A stretch of DNA of 64,000 nt, from contig NZ_JAHWFK010000013.1 in assembly GCF_019710575.1 (NCBI RefSeq), positions 310,001-374,000 of the forward strand. Direction: 5' to 3'. A program made the position numbers and the translations under genes. The notes beneath the pieces are model-generated. The model saw only the letters and a program-made list of their open reading frames with translations. It made no database searches and was not told the origin of the DNA. This stretch comes from Paractinoplanes polyasparticus (GTDB taxonomy: Bacteria > Actinomycetota > Actinomycetes > Mycobacteriales > Micromonosporaceae). Below, in pieces: positions 25,284 through 34,793 of this stretch (position 1 is the first letter of the stretch; each line of letters starts with the position of its first letter).

Positions 25284-27706
25284 CGAGACAAGAGTGCCTC
25301 AAGCCGGCGGTTGACCGCGGCCAGCGTGGCCCGGACCATGGCGTGCCGGTCGTCGCTGGTGACCACAGCCGAGCCTGCCAGCTGCTCGACCCAGCCGCCG
25401 CACGAGAGCAGCAGCACGACCACGGCGACCTGGGCGGCGCCGAACGGCACAGCGGCCGCGTGCTCGACGAAGCAGCGGGCCGGGCCGTCGGGGTGGTCGG
25501 ACTCGGCCAGCAGTTCGTCGACCGCCCCGGCCGTCGCCATCGCGCACAGGCGCAGCAGGTAGCCGTCGACGGCGGGTCCGCTGGCCACGCCGGACGCGGT
25601 GCGGGCGCCGACGGTGAGCCGGACCTCGACCGTGGCGTCCGAACCGAACGTGTTGACGTGCACGTTCTCGATGACGATGCGCGGGCCGGGGTGTTCGCCG
25701 GGATAGAGCGGGCGCGGCGGCCCGAACTCGGAGCCGGTGGGTACGACCTCGGCCGCTTCCTCGGCCTCGGGGACGAGGCGGGCCGCGGCCGCATGACGGT
25801 CGCGAGCCTCACGCTCGCGAGCCTCGCGCTCCTTCGTCTCGCGTTCCCGGGTCTCGCGTTCCCTGGTCTCGCGCTCGCGGGTCCGGGCCTCGAGCTCGCG
25901 GGCGGCACGCTCCCGGGCTTCCTGCTCGCGGGTCTCGCGGGCCTCACGCTCGCGCTTCTCGCGGGCCTCGCGTTCCCGCTCGGCCGTCTCGCGTGCTTCC
26001 TGTTCACGAGCCTCGCGCTCGCGGGCCGCGGTCTCTTCCGCCCGGTCTTGGGCGGGCGCGTAGAGATCGGCGAGCGACGACCGCAGGGGCGGGGCCGAGA
26101 TCGGGGGTGCCGGGGCGGGTTCGGCCGGACGGCTGCGGGGCACGAGGGCCGACTGCGAAACCGGCGCGGAGGCGGGCGCGGCCGGAGCCTCGCCGGGCAT
26201 CGCGGCGTCGAGGCCCATGCGGTCCTGCAGGAGGCGGGCCACCCGCCGGCTCACCTCGGCCGGGTCGGCGCCCTCGGAGAGATCCAGCCGCAGGCTGTGC
26301 GCACCGGTCGGGGTCTGGCGCAGCGACGCGTCGCGCACCCCCTCGACCTCACGCACCGCGGCCAGGATCGCCTGCACGTCGAAACCTTCCTGCCTTTCCT
26401 GGACCGGCAGCACGTCGCCGCGGCGCAGATGGGTGGCGATGCGGGCGAGAGCGGGAGTTTCCGCGGTGGCTTCCACCAGCGGCGGCTCGGGGACGCCCTT
26501 GGGCACGTCGGGCTGGGCCGGGACGCGCTGGGGAAGACCGAGGGTGCTCGGCTCGTCCGGGGGGTCGAGACGCGCGGGGCTCTCACCGAAACCCGAATAG
26601 GGCGCGGCCGGGTCGTACGGCTTGGGTTCGTACGGCCGGGCGGCGTCGAAGCTGTTCGGCGACTCGTAGGGCGCCGGCGGCTCGTACGACAGACGGCGCG
26701 GAAAGCTGGACGGGTCGTAGGCCGGCCGGGCCGGGCCGGGCTCGTCGGAAGCCACCCGCGGCACGCCCTGCACGGGGGTGCCGCCGCTCAGCGCATGGCG
26801 GGGCGGCTCGGTCGTGGAGTGCTCGGCCGTGCCCCAGTCGGCGCGCCGGCCGCCGGGCGTGGCCGGGCGCACCAGTGGGACGGCGGCCCGCTGGTGGACG
26901 ACCGGGGAGGCCGGCTCGGGCGGCGCGTCGTCGAGGTCGCCCTCGTACGGGTAGGGCGGGGCGCTGTTGGGCGTCGGGACGTCATAGGCGCGCAGCGACG
27001 CGGGCCGGGCCGGCGGAATGTCGTCACTGCCCGGGCCGGGCGTCACGCTGCCGCTGCCCAAGCCGGGCTCGCGACGGGAACCGGTGCTCAAGCCGGGCTC
27101 GCGACGGGAGCCCGTGGTCAGGCCGGGTTCGCGGCGGGCGCCGGTGTTCAAACCGGGCTCGCGGCGGGCGCCGGTGTTCAAACCCGGTTCGCGGCGGTCG
27201 CCCGTAGTCAACCCGGGTTCCCGCGGGGCGGCGGAGGACTGTGGGGGCGAGACGGGGGCGGGCGCGGGGGCCGGCTCGGCCGGGCGCAGGGACGCGGGGC
27301 GGGGCTGCTCGCCCGGCTGCGTGGTCGGGTTCAGCAGCTCGGAGAAGCGGGACCTGTCCCACCGGGAACCGCCCGCTGCGGATTCCACGGACGGGGGAAT
27401 CTCGCCGCTTTTCCGGGCGTCGACAAAACCGGGCGGGGCCGGGGCGGGCGCCGGAATGCTGGAGGCGGGCAGCGCGGAGACCGGCACGGCCGACGAGGGA
27501 AATGCCGGATTACGCGGAAACGAGCGCGTCTCGGCGCCCGGGCGACGCCAGGCCGGCACGTCGGCCTCGGTGTCGACCGTGGAGCCCGGGTAGGACCAGG
27601 GACTGTCTGAGGTTGCCCAACCGTTCACCCGAGCGCGCTCACGCGAATCGGCGCCGTTGCCGCTGTCTGCGGCTCCGGCGTCTCCGGAATGCCCTGATTC
27701 ATCCAC
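25280..27706 (-). CDS. Large low-complexity protein: tandem repeats, long charged helix and conserved C-terminal domain
   Basis: I do not recognise a named family for this 808-residue product. Residues about 1-160 are disordered. About six 11-residue units of type REPGLNTGARR follow (encoded at 27050-27220). Then come Tyr/Pro-rich stretches (YEPPAPYE, YEPKPYDP). Near the middle is a folded region (RIATHLRRGDVLPVQ). The stretch encoded by about 25790-26040 is almost only E, R, A, K, T and Q with an i/i+4 charge pattern typical of a single alpha helix. The last 130 residues form a hydrophobic conserved-looking domain (GGWVEQLAGSAVV). GTG 27706 follows GAGGAG. It is coupled to the alpha/beta hydrolase. 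Confidence 0.8.
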   Translation of the reverse strand: MDESGHSGDAGAADSGNGADSRERARVNGWATSDSPWSYPGSTVDTEADVPAWRRPGAETRSFPRNPAFPSSAVPVSALPASSIPAPAPAPPGFVDARKSGEIPPSVESAAGGSRWDRSRFSELLNPTTQPGEQPRPASLRPAEPAPAPAPVSPPQSSAAPREPGLTTGDRREPGLNTGARREPGLNTGARREPGLTTGSRREPGLSTGSRREPGLGSGSVTPGPGSDDIPPARPASLRAYDVPTPNSAPPYPYEGDLDDAPPEPASPVVHQRAAVPLVRPATPGGRRADWGTAEHSTTEPPRHALSGGTPVQGVPRVASDEPGPARPAYDPSSFPRRLSYEPPAPYESPNSFDAARPYEPKPYDPAAPYSGFGESPARLDPPDEPSTLGLPQRVPAQPDVPKGVPEPPLVEATAETPALARIATHLRRGDVLPVQERQEGFDVQAILAAVREVEGVRDASLRQTPTGAHSLRLDLSEGADPAEVSRRVARLLQDRMGLDAAMPGEAPAAPASAPVSQSALVPRSRPAEPAPAPPISAPPLRSSLADLYAPAQDRAEETAAREREAREQEARETAEREREAREKREREARETREQEARERAARELEARTRERETRERETRERETKEREAREREARDRHAAAARLVPEAEEAAEVVPTGSEFGPPRPLYPGEHPGPRIVIENVHVNTFGSDATVEVRLTVGARTASGVASGPAVDGYLLRLCAMATAGAVDELLAESDHPDGPARCFVEHAAAVPFGAAQVAVVVLLLSCGGWVEQLAGSAVVTSDDRHAMVRATLAAVNRRLEALLSR
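27050..27220. repeat. In-frame 33-bp tandem repeats
   Basis: About six imperfect 33-base units encode REPGLxTGxRR. Copies differ mainly at the variable positions (ggttc/gggctc, gcgccggtg/gagcccgtg). They lie fully inside the 808-residue protein gene and could change copy number by slippage or recombination. Confidence 0.8.
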
Positions 27707-27860
27707 CGCGCGCTCCTCGCTTGCCCCCGCTGAGGCTACCGTGTGCTTGCAGTGGCGATAAGTTGCAGCGGCGCGACAATTGCCCATCGACAGCATCACG
27801 CGCCGATCCGGGCAATCCGCGCCGGCGAATGGGGTCCGACCCCCTGGAGGTTCGAGAGAC

Positions 27861-28520
27861 ATGACCGCTGCGTCCGGTGGAGCTCAGACGGCGCGTCCCA
27901 CCCGTCTGCCTCGCTCCGCACGCCGTAAGCAGTTGCTCGCGGCGGCTCAGCAGATCTTCGTCGCGCACGGCTACCACGCGGCGGCGATGGATGACATCGC
28001 CGAGCGTGCCGGCGTCTCCAAGCCCGTGCTCTACCAGCACTTCCCGGGAAAGCTCGAGCTCTACCTGGCGCTGCTGGACACACACTGCGACGCGATAATC
28101 GCCAAGGTTCGCGACGCCATGCTGGCCACGGCCGACAACAAGGAACGGGTCAAGGGCGCCGTCCGGGCGTACTTCGACTTCATGGACCACGAGAGCGAGG
28201 CGTTCCGGCTCGTCTTCGAGAGCGACCTGCGCAACGATCCGCAGGTGCGCCAGCGCGTCGAACGGGTCGAGCAGGGCTGCATCGCCGCCGTCACCGACAC
28301 CATCATCTCGGACACGAACCTGTCGGGTGACGCGGCGCGGTTGCTCGCGTCGGGCCTGGTCGGAGCGGCCGGGCAGTCGGCCCAGTTCTGGCTGGCGAGC
28401 GGGCGGCGTACGCCTAAAGCTGAAGCCGAAGCGCTCGTAGCTGCGCTTATCTGGCGGGGAATCGCCAGCTTCCCCCTCCAGGGCGGTGCATCGGGCGGCA
28501 CCACGGCCGAAATCGGATAG
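27861..28520 (+). CDS. TetR family transcriptional regulator
   Basis: The 219-residue product has the TetR HTH at about residues 20-65 (RKQLLAAAQQIFVAHGYHAA then MDDIAERAGVSKPVLYQHFP). The ligand domain contains KGAVRAYFDFMDHESEAFRLV, conserved in a group of actinobacterial regulators found next to DUF3107. ATG 27861 follows GGAGG. It is divergent from the large repeat protein (154-base gap) and 37 bases ahead of the DUF3107 gene, so an operon with it is likely. Its targets are unknown. Confidence 0.92.
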   Translation: MTAASGGAQTARPTRLPRSARRKQLLAAAQQIFVAHGYHAAAMDDIAERAGVSKPVLYQHFPGKLELYLALLDTHCDAIIAKVRDAMLATADNKERVKGAVRAYFDFMDHESEAFRLVFESDLRNDPQVRQRVERVEQGCIAAVTDTIISDTNLSGDAARLLASGLVGAAGQSAQFWLASGRRTPKAEAEALVAALIWRGIASFPLQGGASGGTTAEIG

Positions 28521-28557
28521 CCTTGCCAGCGGTAGTACCGCGAGAAGGAGGGGCCCC

Positions 28558-28782
28558 GTGGAGGTCAAGATCGGCGTGCAGCACACGCCGCGTGAGCTGG
28601 TGCTCGAGAGCGCGCAGACCCCGGCGGAGGTCGAGCAGGCCGTGACCGAGGCGATGGCCAAGGACAGCGTGCTGTCGCTCACCGACGAGAAGGGCCGCAA
28701 GGTGATCATCCCGATCGCCAAGGTGGCCTACGTGGAGATCGCCGATTCGAACCCGCGTCCGTTCGGATTCACCACGCGCTGA
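28558..28782 (+). CDS. DUF3107 small protein
   Basis: The 74-residue product VEVKIGVQHTPREL...FGFTTR matches DUF3107, a small actinobacterial protein of unknown function almost always near the TetR gene and the DEAD-box helicase, as here. GTG 28558 has the strong ribosome site AAGGAGG eight bases before. A hairpin terminator follows 16 bases after the stop. Confidence 0.92.
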   Translation: MEVKIGVQHTPRELVLESAQTPAEVEQAVTEAMAKDSVLSLTDEKGRKVIIPIAKVAYVEIADSNPRPFGFTTR

Positions 28783-28798
28783 GTTAGTTGCCGCAGTC

Positions 28799-28831
28799 GC
28801 GGAGGGCGTCCCCATCGGGGGCGCCCTCCGC
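28799..28831 (+). terminator. Hairpin terminator after DUF3107
   Basis: GCGGAGGGCGTCCCC (28799-28813), loop ATC, then GGGGGCGCCCTCCGC (28817-28831): a 15-bp stem with one G:T pair, followed by GTGCTTTCC. Confidence 0.85.
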
Positions 28832-28880
28832 GTGCTTTCCGGTCGAAGTCCGCTCTGAGGTGCGCGATCCCCCGGTCGGG

Positions 28881-28886
28881 TAGACT
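28881..28886 (+). promoter_or_regulatory. Probable -10 element TAGACT for the DEAD-box helicase
   Basis: TAGACT matches TAnnnT and lies about 150 bases before the helicase ATG at 29039. A clear -35 is not seen. The resulting 5' untranslated region of roughly 145 bases has the inverted repeat GTTGCCG (28893-28899)/CGGCAAC (28926-28932) and no convincing ORF. Confidence 0.4.
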
Positions 28887-29038
28887 GGGGCCGTTGCCGT
28901 CGACGTCGATCTCTACCGATCGCCGCGGCAACCCGCGCGTGCGGCCCGCTTTTTCCAGCGAGCGTGTGGCCCGCGCCCTATCCAGACCGCGCCCAAAGAC
29001 TTCGACGGGCGCACCACGAGAGGCACCCGTAAAACTTC

Positions 29039-30856
<1,818 letters not shown>

Positions 30857-30867
30857 CGTTCGTACGG

Positions 30868-30903
30868 GAAAGCCCTTCGGCCCTGACGGGTTGGAGGGCT
30901 TTC
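30868..30903. terminator. Bidirectional terminator between helicase and DUF2470 gene
   Basis: GAAAGCCCT (30868-30876) and AGGGCTTTC (30895-30903) form a 9-bp stem; the 18-base interior can pair further (GGCCC...GGGTT). T-rich edges occur on both sides. It lies between convergent genes and reaches the DUF2470 stop. Confidence 0.85.
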
Positions 30904-31202
30904 TAATGGTTGGGCTCGAGGCCCAGCGCGGCGCAGGCGTCGCGGTACATGCGGACGGCCTCGGCGCGCACCTGACGGCGCTCCGTGAGGCGCTCGGAGA
31001 ACGGGACGCGCACCGGCACCTCGATGCCGTCGACCACCGCGTGGAACTCCATCGCGTCGGCGTCCAGGCCGGACATGCGAGCCGCGGTGGCCGACGGCAT
31101 GCCACCGAGCCCGCGCACGATCAGCACGTTGTCGGCGGCGTGGTCGTCGTTCATGTGCCGGGCGATCTGCTCGGCCACCTCGGGCGGGAACGGATCTGTC
31201 AC
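30903..31202 (-). CDS. DUF2470 (heme-utilization-associated) domain protein
   Basis: DUF2470 domains occur with heme-iron proteins (HugZ/pyridoxamine-oxidase-like, glutamyl-tRNA reductase-binding). This 99-residue product is the domain alone, with RHMNDDHAADNVLIVRGLGG and GLDADAMEFHAV typical. GTG 31202 overlaps the heme oxygenase stop (GTGA), so it is co-translated with it. It may help handle heme or be a regulatory partner; this is inference from context. Confidence 0.88.
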   Translation of the reverse strand: MTDPFPPEVAEQIARHMNDDHAADNVLIVRGLGGMPSATAARMSGLDADAMEFHAVVDGIEVPVRVPFSERLTERRQVRAEAVRMYRDACAALGLEPNH

Positions 31203-31873
31203 GTCTGCACTCCCTGGGACCAGCGGCTCTGGAGCTCACTCAGGACGCCGATGTTGAGCCGGTAGGCCTCGTTGACCTCGGCGATGAACTCGTCCTGCTC
31301 GGGGCGCGACCAGGGCACCGAATCGAGCAGGACGCGGTAGTGGTCTTTGAACGACATCGGGTCGACGCCGGCGAAGACGAAGAAGCGGTGGCCGTCGGTG
31401 GCGGGCAGACCGTAGGACCGGGCGATCGCCGGGCCCAGATACTGCCCGCCGGAGAGGTCGCCGATGTAGCGCGTGTACTGGTGCGCGACGAAACCGGTGG
31501 CCGCGCGGTGGGCCACGTCGCGCAGACGCGTGCAGTAGGTCGTGGTGGCGGGCAGCGCGAACAGGTGGTCGGCCCACCGCGGCCCGTACAGGAACTGCAG
31601 GTCAGCCTCGAGGGACGGCAGCCGGCGCAGTTCGGGGAAGAGGAACGTGGCGACCACCGGGTCGTCGGCCATCGTGGTGGCGGCCGACTCGAGCGCCTCG
31701 TAGATGAACCAGTGCTGCGCGGTCAGGTCGGCGTACGCCTCCCACGGCAGCCGACCCGCGGCCAGCGAGTCGAGAAAGCCGCTGCGCTGGGCCGCGTCAT
31801 GCGCACCGACTGTGTTGCGGCGCACACGAACGGAAAGCCGGTCGGTCCCCGGCGGATCGGCCATCAACGACAT
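31199..31873 (-). CDS. hmuO: Heme oxygenase (biliverdin-producing)
   Basis: Heme oxygenase opens heme to biliverdin, iron and CO. In the 224-residue product H25 (VGAHDAAQRSGF) is the axial ligand and GDLSGGQYLG is the distal-helix signature. ATG 31873 is used; ATG 31864 is possible. A site GAGG lies about ten bases before 31873. It forms an operon with DUF2470. No iron-box is evident in the 133-base gap to the divergent methyltransferase gene, which does contain the direct repeat ACGCCGCGTG at 31941 and 31965. Confidence 0.93.
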   Translation of the reverse strand: MSLMADPPGTDRLSVRVRRNTVGAHDAAQRSGFLDSLAAGRLPWEAYADLTAQHWFIYEALESAATTMADDPVVATFLFPELRRLPSLEADLQFLYGPRWADHLFALPATTTYCTRLRDVAHRAATGFVAHQYTRYIGDLSGGQYLGPAIARSYGLPATDGHRFFVFAGVDPMSFKDHYRVLLDSVPWSRPEQDEFIAEVNEAYRLNIGVLSELQSRWSQGVQT

Positions 31874-31940
31874 CGGTCAGGCACCTCTTTCCCGGCCTGG
31901 TCAGCCTATCCGTGGATCCACCGGCCACCGACAGCACCTC

Positions 31941-31974
31941 ACGCCGCGTGTGCGGCGGGATCTTACGCCGCGTG
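31941..31974. repeat. Direct repeat ACGCCGCGTG x2 in the heme oxygenase/methyltransferase intergenic region
   Basis: ACGCCGCGTG occurs at 31941-31950 and 31965-31974, 24 bp apart. It lies between two divergent genes and could be a regulator site, or the pair may be chance in GC-rich DNA. Confidence 0.35.
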
Positions 31975-32006
31975 GGTTTCCGGAAAGCGCGCGGCAGAAT
32001 GGAGAC

Positions 32007-33149
32007 ATGCCACAACAGCTCGCCGACGCCCTGTCCGAGGTCCGAGATCTGCTGCTGACGCCCGGATTGACCCGTGCCGTCGCGGCGGGCCGCCGCCGTG
32101 GTTTCACCCCTTCGGTGACCCGGGCCGAGATCCGGCCGGTGACACTCAAGGGTGGGCCACGACTCCAGATCGTGACGGACGACGGCGCACGACCCTTCAC
32201 CCGTAACGTCGCCCCCGGCGACGAGGCGGCCACCGCCGTCGATGAGCTGCTCGCGGAGCCGTTCGGCAACTGGCACGTCGAGACCGCCTCGGTCACGCTG
32301 CAACTCCGGGTGACCAAGAAGGGTGACGCTCAGGTACATCGGGCGGCCCCGTCGAGCCCGGCGGGCGTGCCTGCCGACGGCCACGACCGGCCGAAGCAGT
32401 GGCTGCTCGACCCGGGTGACCCGCTGTTCGAGGTGATCGGCGGCAACGCCGCCAAGCGGCGGCAGATCGACGCCTTCCTGCGAGCGCTGGCGGCCACGCT
32501 GCCCGACGAGCTGCCGTCGCCGCTGCGCGTGGTCGACCTGGGCTGCGGCAACGCGTATCTGACGTTCGCCGCCTACCGCTATCTGGCCGGGCGCGGTGTG
32601 CCGGTCCAGGTCGTCGGGGTCGATGTGCGCGAAGACCAGCGCGTACGCAACACCGCCGTCGCCGCCTCCCTCGGCTGCGCCGACGACGTCACCTTCGTGG
32701 CCGGCACGATCGAGGAGGCCACACTGCCGTTCGAGCCCGACCTGGTGCTCGCCCTGCACGCCTGCGACACCGCCACCGACCAGGCGCTGGCCCGGGCCGT
32801 GGAGTGGCAGGCGCAGTGGGTGCTGGCCGCGCCGTGCTGCCACCACGACATCGCCGCGCAGCTCAAGGGCCACCCCGCGCCGGCCCCGTTCGGCGAGCTG
32901 ACCCGGCACGCGATCATGCGGGAGCGCTTCGCCGACGTGCTGACCGACTCGCTGCGGGCCGCGCTGCTGCGCCTGAACGGCTACAAGGTCGAGGTCGTCG
33001 AGTTCATCGACTCGGCACACACCCCGCGCAACCTGCTCCTGCGGTCCCGGCGCACATCGACGCCGCCCACGGCCGCCCAGCAGGCCGAGTACGAGGCGCT
33101 GACCAGCGAGTGGGGCGTGACCCCGGCCCTCGAGAAGATGCTGCGGTAG
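32007..33149 (+). CDS. SAM-dependent methyltransferase (Methyltransf_32-like)
   Basis: The 380-residue product has an N-terminal domain of about 150 residues, then a SAM-binding domain with RVVDLGCGNAYLTFAAYRYL and VVGVDVRED. It has the motifs ALHACDTATDQAL and APCCHHDI and the C-terminal SAHTPRNLLLR. These match a methyltransferase group widespread in bacteria and related to eukaryotic METTL25/GSTCD-type proteins; the cysteine-histidine cluster CCHH may bind metal or RNA. ATG 32007 follows GGAG by five bases. It ends three bases from the convergent copper gene. Substrate is unknown; RNA is a guess. Confidence 0.85.
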   Translation: MPQQLADALSEVRDLLLTPGLTRAVAAGRRRGFTPSVTRAEIRPVTLKGGPRLQIVTDDGARPFTRNVAPGDEAATAVDELLAEPFGNWHVETASVTLQLRVTKKGDAQVHRAAPSSPAGVPADGHDRPKQWLLDPGDPLFEVIGGNAAKRRQIDAFLRALAATLPDELPSPLRVVDLGCGNAYLTFAAYRYLAGRGVPVQVVGVDVREDQRVRNTAVAASLGCADDVTFVAGTIEEATLPFEPDLVLALHACDTATDQALARAVEWQAQWVLAAPCCHHDIAAQLKGHPAPAPFGELTRHAIMRERFADVLTDSLRAALLRLNGYKVEVVEFIDSAHTPRNLLLRSRRTSTPPTAAQQAEYEALTSEWGVTPALEKMLR

Positions 33150-33152
33150 GCC

Positions 33153-34196
33153 CTAGTCGACCTTCAGCGACCATTCCGCGGTGTGGACCCGGCCGGCCAC
33201 CTGGAAGTCGAAGAACAGGCGGTAGCTGCCGCTGCTCGGGGCGGTGAGCCAGAACTTCACCTTGCCGTCGACCAGCGTGGCCTCGGGGTGGACGTGCACG
33301 TAGGCGAGATCGCCCTGGCGCATGACGACCAGGTGGCCGAACGCGCCCAGATAAGGGTCGAGCTTGGCCGTCTTGCCGTCGGCCCCGGTCACGGTCATCA
33401 GCAGCGGCTGCGTCGCCTCGGTGCCGGGCGTGCCCTCGTACGAGACGGTGAAGCCGTCCGGGTTGTCGCTGCGCGCCGTAGCGGGCAGCGGCCGCGGCGT
33501 GTAATCCCCGGCCACAGTCAGGTCGCTGCCCAGGGTGGTCGCCACCTGCTGCCCGCCGACGATCGCGGTGAAGTCGGCGATCATCCGGTAGATCCCCGGC
33601 TCGGCCAGCGTGAGGTCCGTCTCCCAGGTGCCGTCGGCCGCCATGGTCGGGTGCAGGTGCTGGAACCCGGTCAGGTCGCGCCGCACGACGATCAGATGCA
33701 GGGGCTTGTCGTGCACCACCGCGTACGTCGTGACGGGCGCGCCCCCCGCCCCGGCCACCCGGAAGCGGAGCGGCTGCGTCCGCCCGGCCGGGAAGGTCGT
33801 CGCCTCGGGCGCCAGCGTGAGCCCGCCCGAGCTGAGCGAGAGCCCGCCCACGGCCGCCCCCATCGGCATCGCGGCCCCTGCCTGCACAGAGCTGCCGTCC
33901 GCGTTGTGGGCGTGCGGCTGGTTCTCGTCGACAGCCGTGCTGGGCATGGCCATGCCCGGCATGGCCGCCCCGGTCTGCGTTTCCGCCGCCGGCGGCGCCG
34001 AGGCCGAGGTCGTCGAGTTGTTCAGCCGGCCCAGCCCGTAACCGGCGAAGAGCACCACGACCAGCACCGCCCCGAAGGCGGCCAGCCGGAAACCGGCCTT
34101 GTCCCCCACCGGGGTCTCGCTGGTGGGGCCCTCGGCGGCGACGGCCTCGTCGACCGAGACCGCCGGACCCGCGTCGCCCGGGGAGGCGTCAGGCAT
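33153..34196 (-). CDS. Membrane-anchored Met/His-rich protein of the copper operon
   Basis: The 347-residue product has a transmembrane helix at about residues 35-55 (GFRLAAFGAVLVVVLFAGYGLG). A Met/His-rich segment AAMPGMAMPSTAVDENQPHA follows, of the kind that binds Cu(I). The extracellular part has two beta-rich domains with conserved histidines (FQHLHPTMAADGTW, YVHVHPEATL) that resemble metal-binding beta domains seen in copper/heavy-metal proteins. Its ATG lies inside the end of copZ (8-base overlap), and csoR precedes copZ. It probably binds or exports copper at the outer face of the membrane. Confidence 0.8.
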   Translation of the reverse strand: MPDASPGDAGPAVSVDEAVAAEGPTSETPVGDKAGFRLAAFGAVLVVVLFAGYGLGRLNNSTTSASAPPAAETQTGAAMPGMAMPSTAVDENQPHAHNADGSSVQAGAAMPMGAAVGGLSLSSGGLTLAPEATTFPAGRTQPLRFRVAGAGGAPVTTYAVVHDKPLHLIVVRRDLTGFQHLHPTMAADGTWETDLTLAEPGIYRMIADFTAIVGGQQVATTLGSDLTVAGDYTPRPLPATARSDNPDGFTVSYEGTPGTEATQPLLMTVTGADGKTAKLDPYLGAFGHLVVMRQGDLAYVHVHPEATLVDGKVKFWLTAPSSGSYRLFFDFQVAGRVHTAEWSLKVD

Positions 34197-34401
34197 TCGC
34201 AAGCTCGTAGCCGGCCTCGTCCACCGCCGCGCGCACCGCGTCGTCGGCGAGCGGGGCCTCACTGGTCACGGTGACCGCGCCCGAGGCGAGATCGATCTGC
34301 ACGTCGTCCACGCCGGGCAGGGCCGACAGTTCGCCGGTCACCGCTTGCACGCAGTGCCCGCAGGTCATCCCGGTCACGGTGTAGGTGCTGGTCACAGCCA
34401 T
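34189..34401 (-). CDS. copZ: Copper chaperone (heavy-metal-associated domain)
   Basis: This 70-residue HMA-domain protein has the metal site GMTCGHC with C14 and C17, and the typical ferredoxin-like pattern ending AVDEAGYEL. ATG 34401 is preceded by AAAGG eight bases upstream; a frame extension to 34467 lacks family similarity. It is between csoR (43 bases upstream) and the Met/His-rich membrane protein (overlap). It likely carries Cu(I) in the cytoplasm and passes it to a transporter or sensor. Confidence 0.92.
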   Translation of the reverse strand: MAVTSTYTVTGMTCGHCVQAVTGELSALPGVDDVQIDLASGAVTVTSEAPLADDAVRAAVDEAGYELANA

Positions 34402-34444
34402 GGTTATGCCTTTCAGAACGGGGTTCTCGCCGACGGGCTCCGGC

Positions 34445-34750
34445 TCAGGAACGGACGAGCCGGGCAATCGCGTCCGACGCCTCTTTGACCTTGGCGGTCG
34501 GGTCGCCGGCCCGGGCCGCGTCGACGACGCAGTGGGCCAGGTGATCCTCGAGCAGCCCCACGGCCACCGCCTGAAGCGCGCTCTTGGCGGCCGAGATCTG
34601 GGTCAGGACGTCGATGCAGTACGTGTCCTCGTCGACCATGCGCTGGAGACCACGGATCTGCCCCTCGATGCGCCGGAGGCGGCCGAGCAGCGCAGCCTTG
34701 TCACCCGAATAACCATGCGGACCGTGCTGCGGTGCGGACTCGTCGGACAT
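34445..34750 (-). CDS. csoR: CsoR-family copper-sensing repressor
   Basis: CsoR proteins are all-helical DNA-binding tetramers that release DNA when Cu(I) binds. The 101-residue product has the ligand set C45, H70 and C74 (YCIDVLT... LEDHLAHCVVD), the same spacing as CsoR of Mycobacterium tuberculosis. Its context with copZ and a Met/His-rich protein supports copper as the signal. ATG 34750 is used. The operator would be in the 43-base upstream gap or in the neighbouring gene; I do not see a clear GTA-TAC palindrome. Confidence 0.93.
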   Translation of the reverse strand: MSDESAPQHGPHGYSGDKAALLGRLRRIEGQIRGLQRMVDEDTYCIDVLTQISAAKSALQAVAVGLLEDHLAHCVVDAARAGDPTAKVKEASDAIARLVRS

Positions 34751-34793
34751 GATGCCAGCATACCCCCACCCCGTATGTGCCGCCCGAGAGGTG

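Noticed and set aside
27050..27220. CRISPR-like array
   Set aside because: The repeats are 33 bp with no spacers and are in frame within a protein gene, so they are a coding minisatellite.
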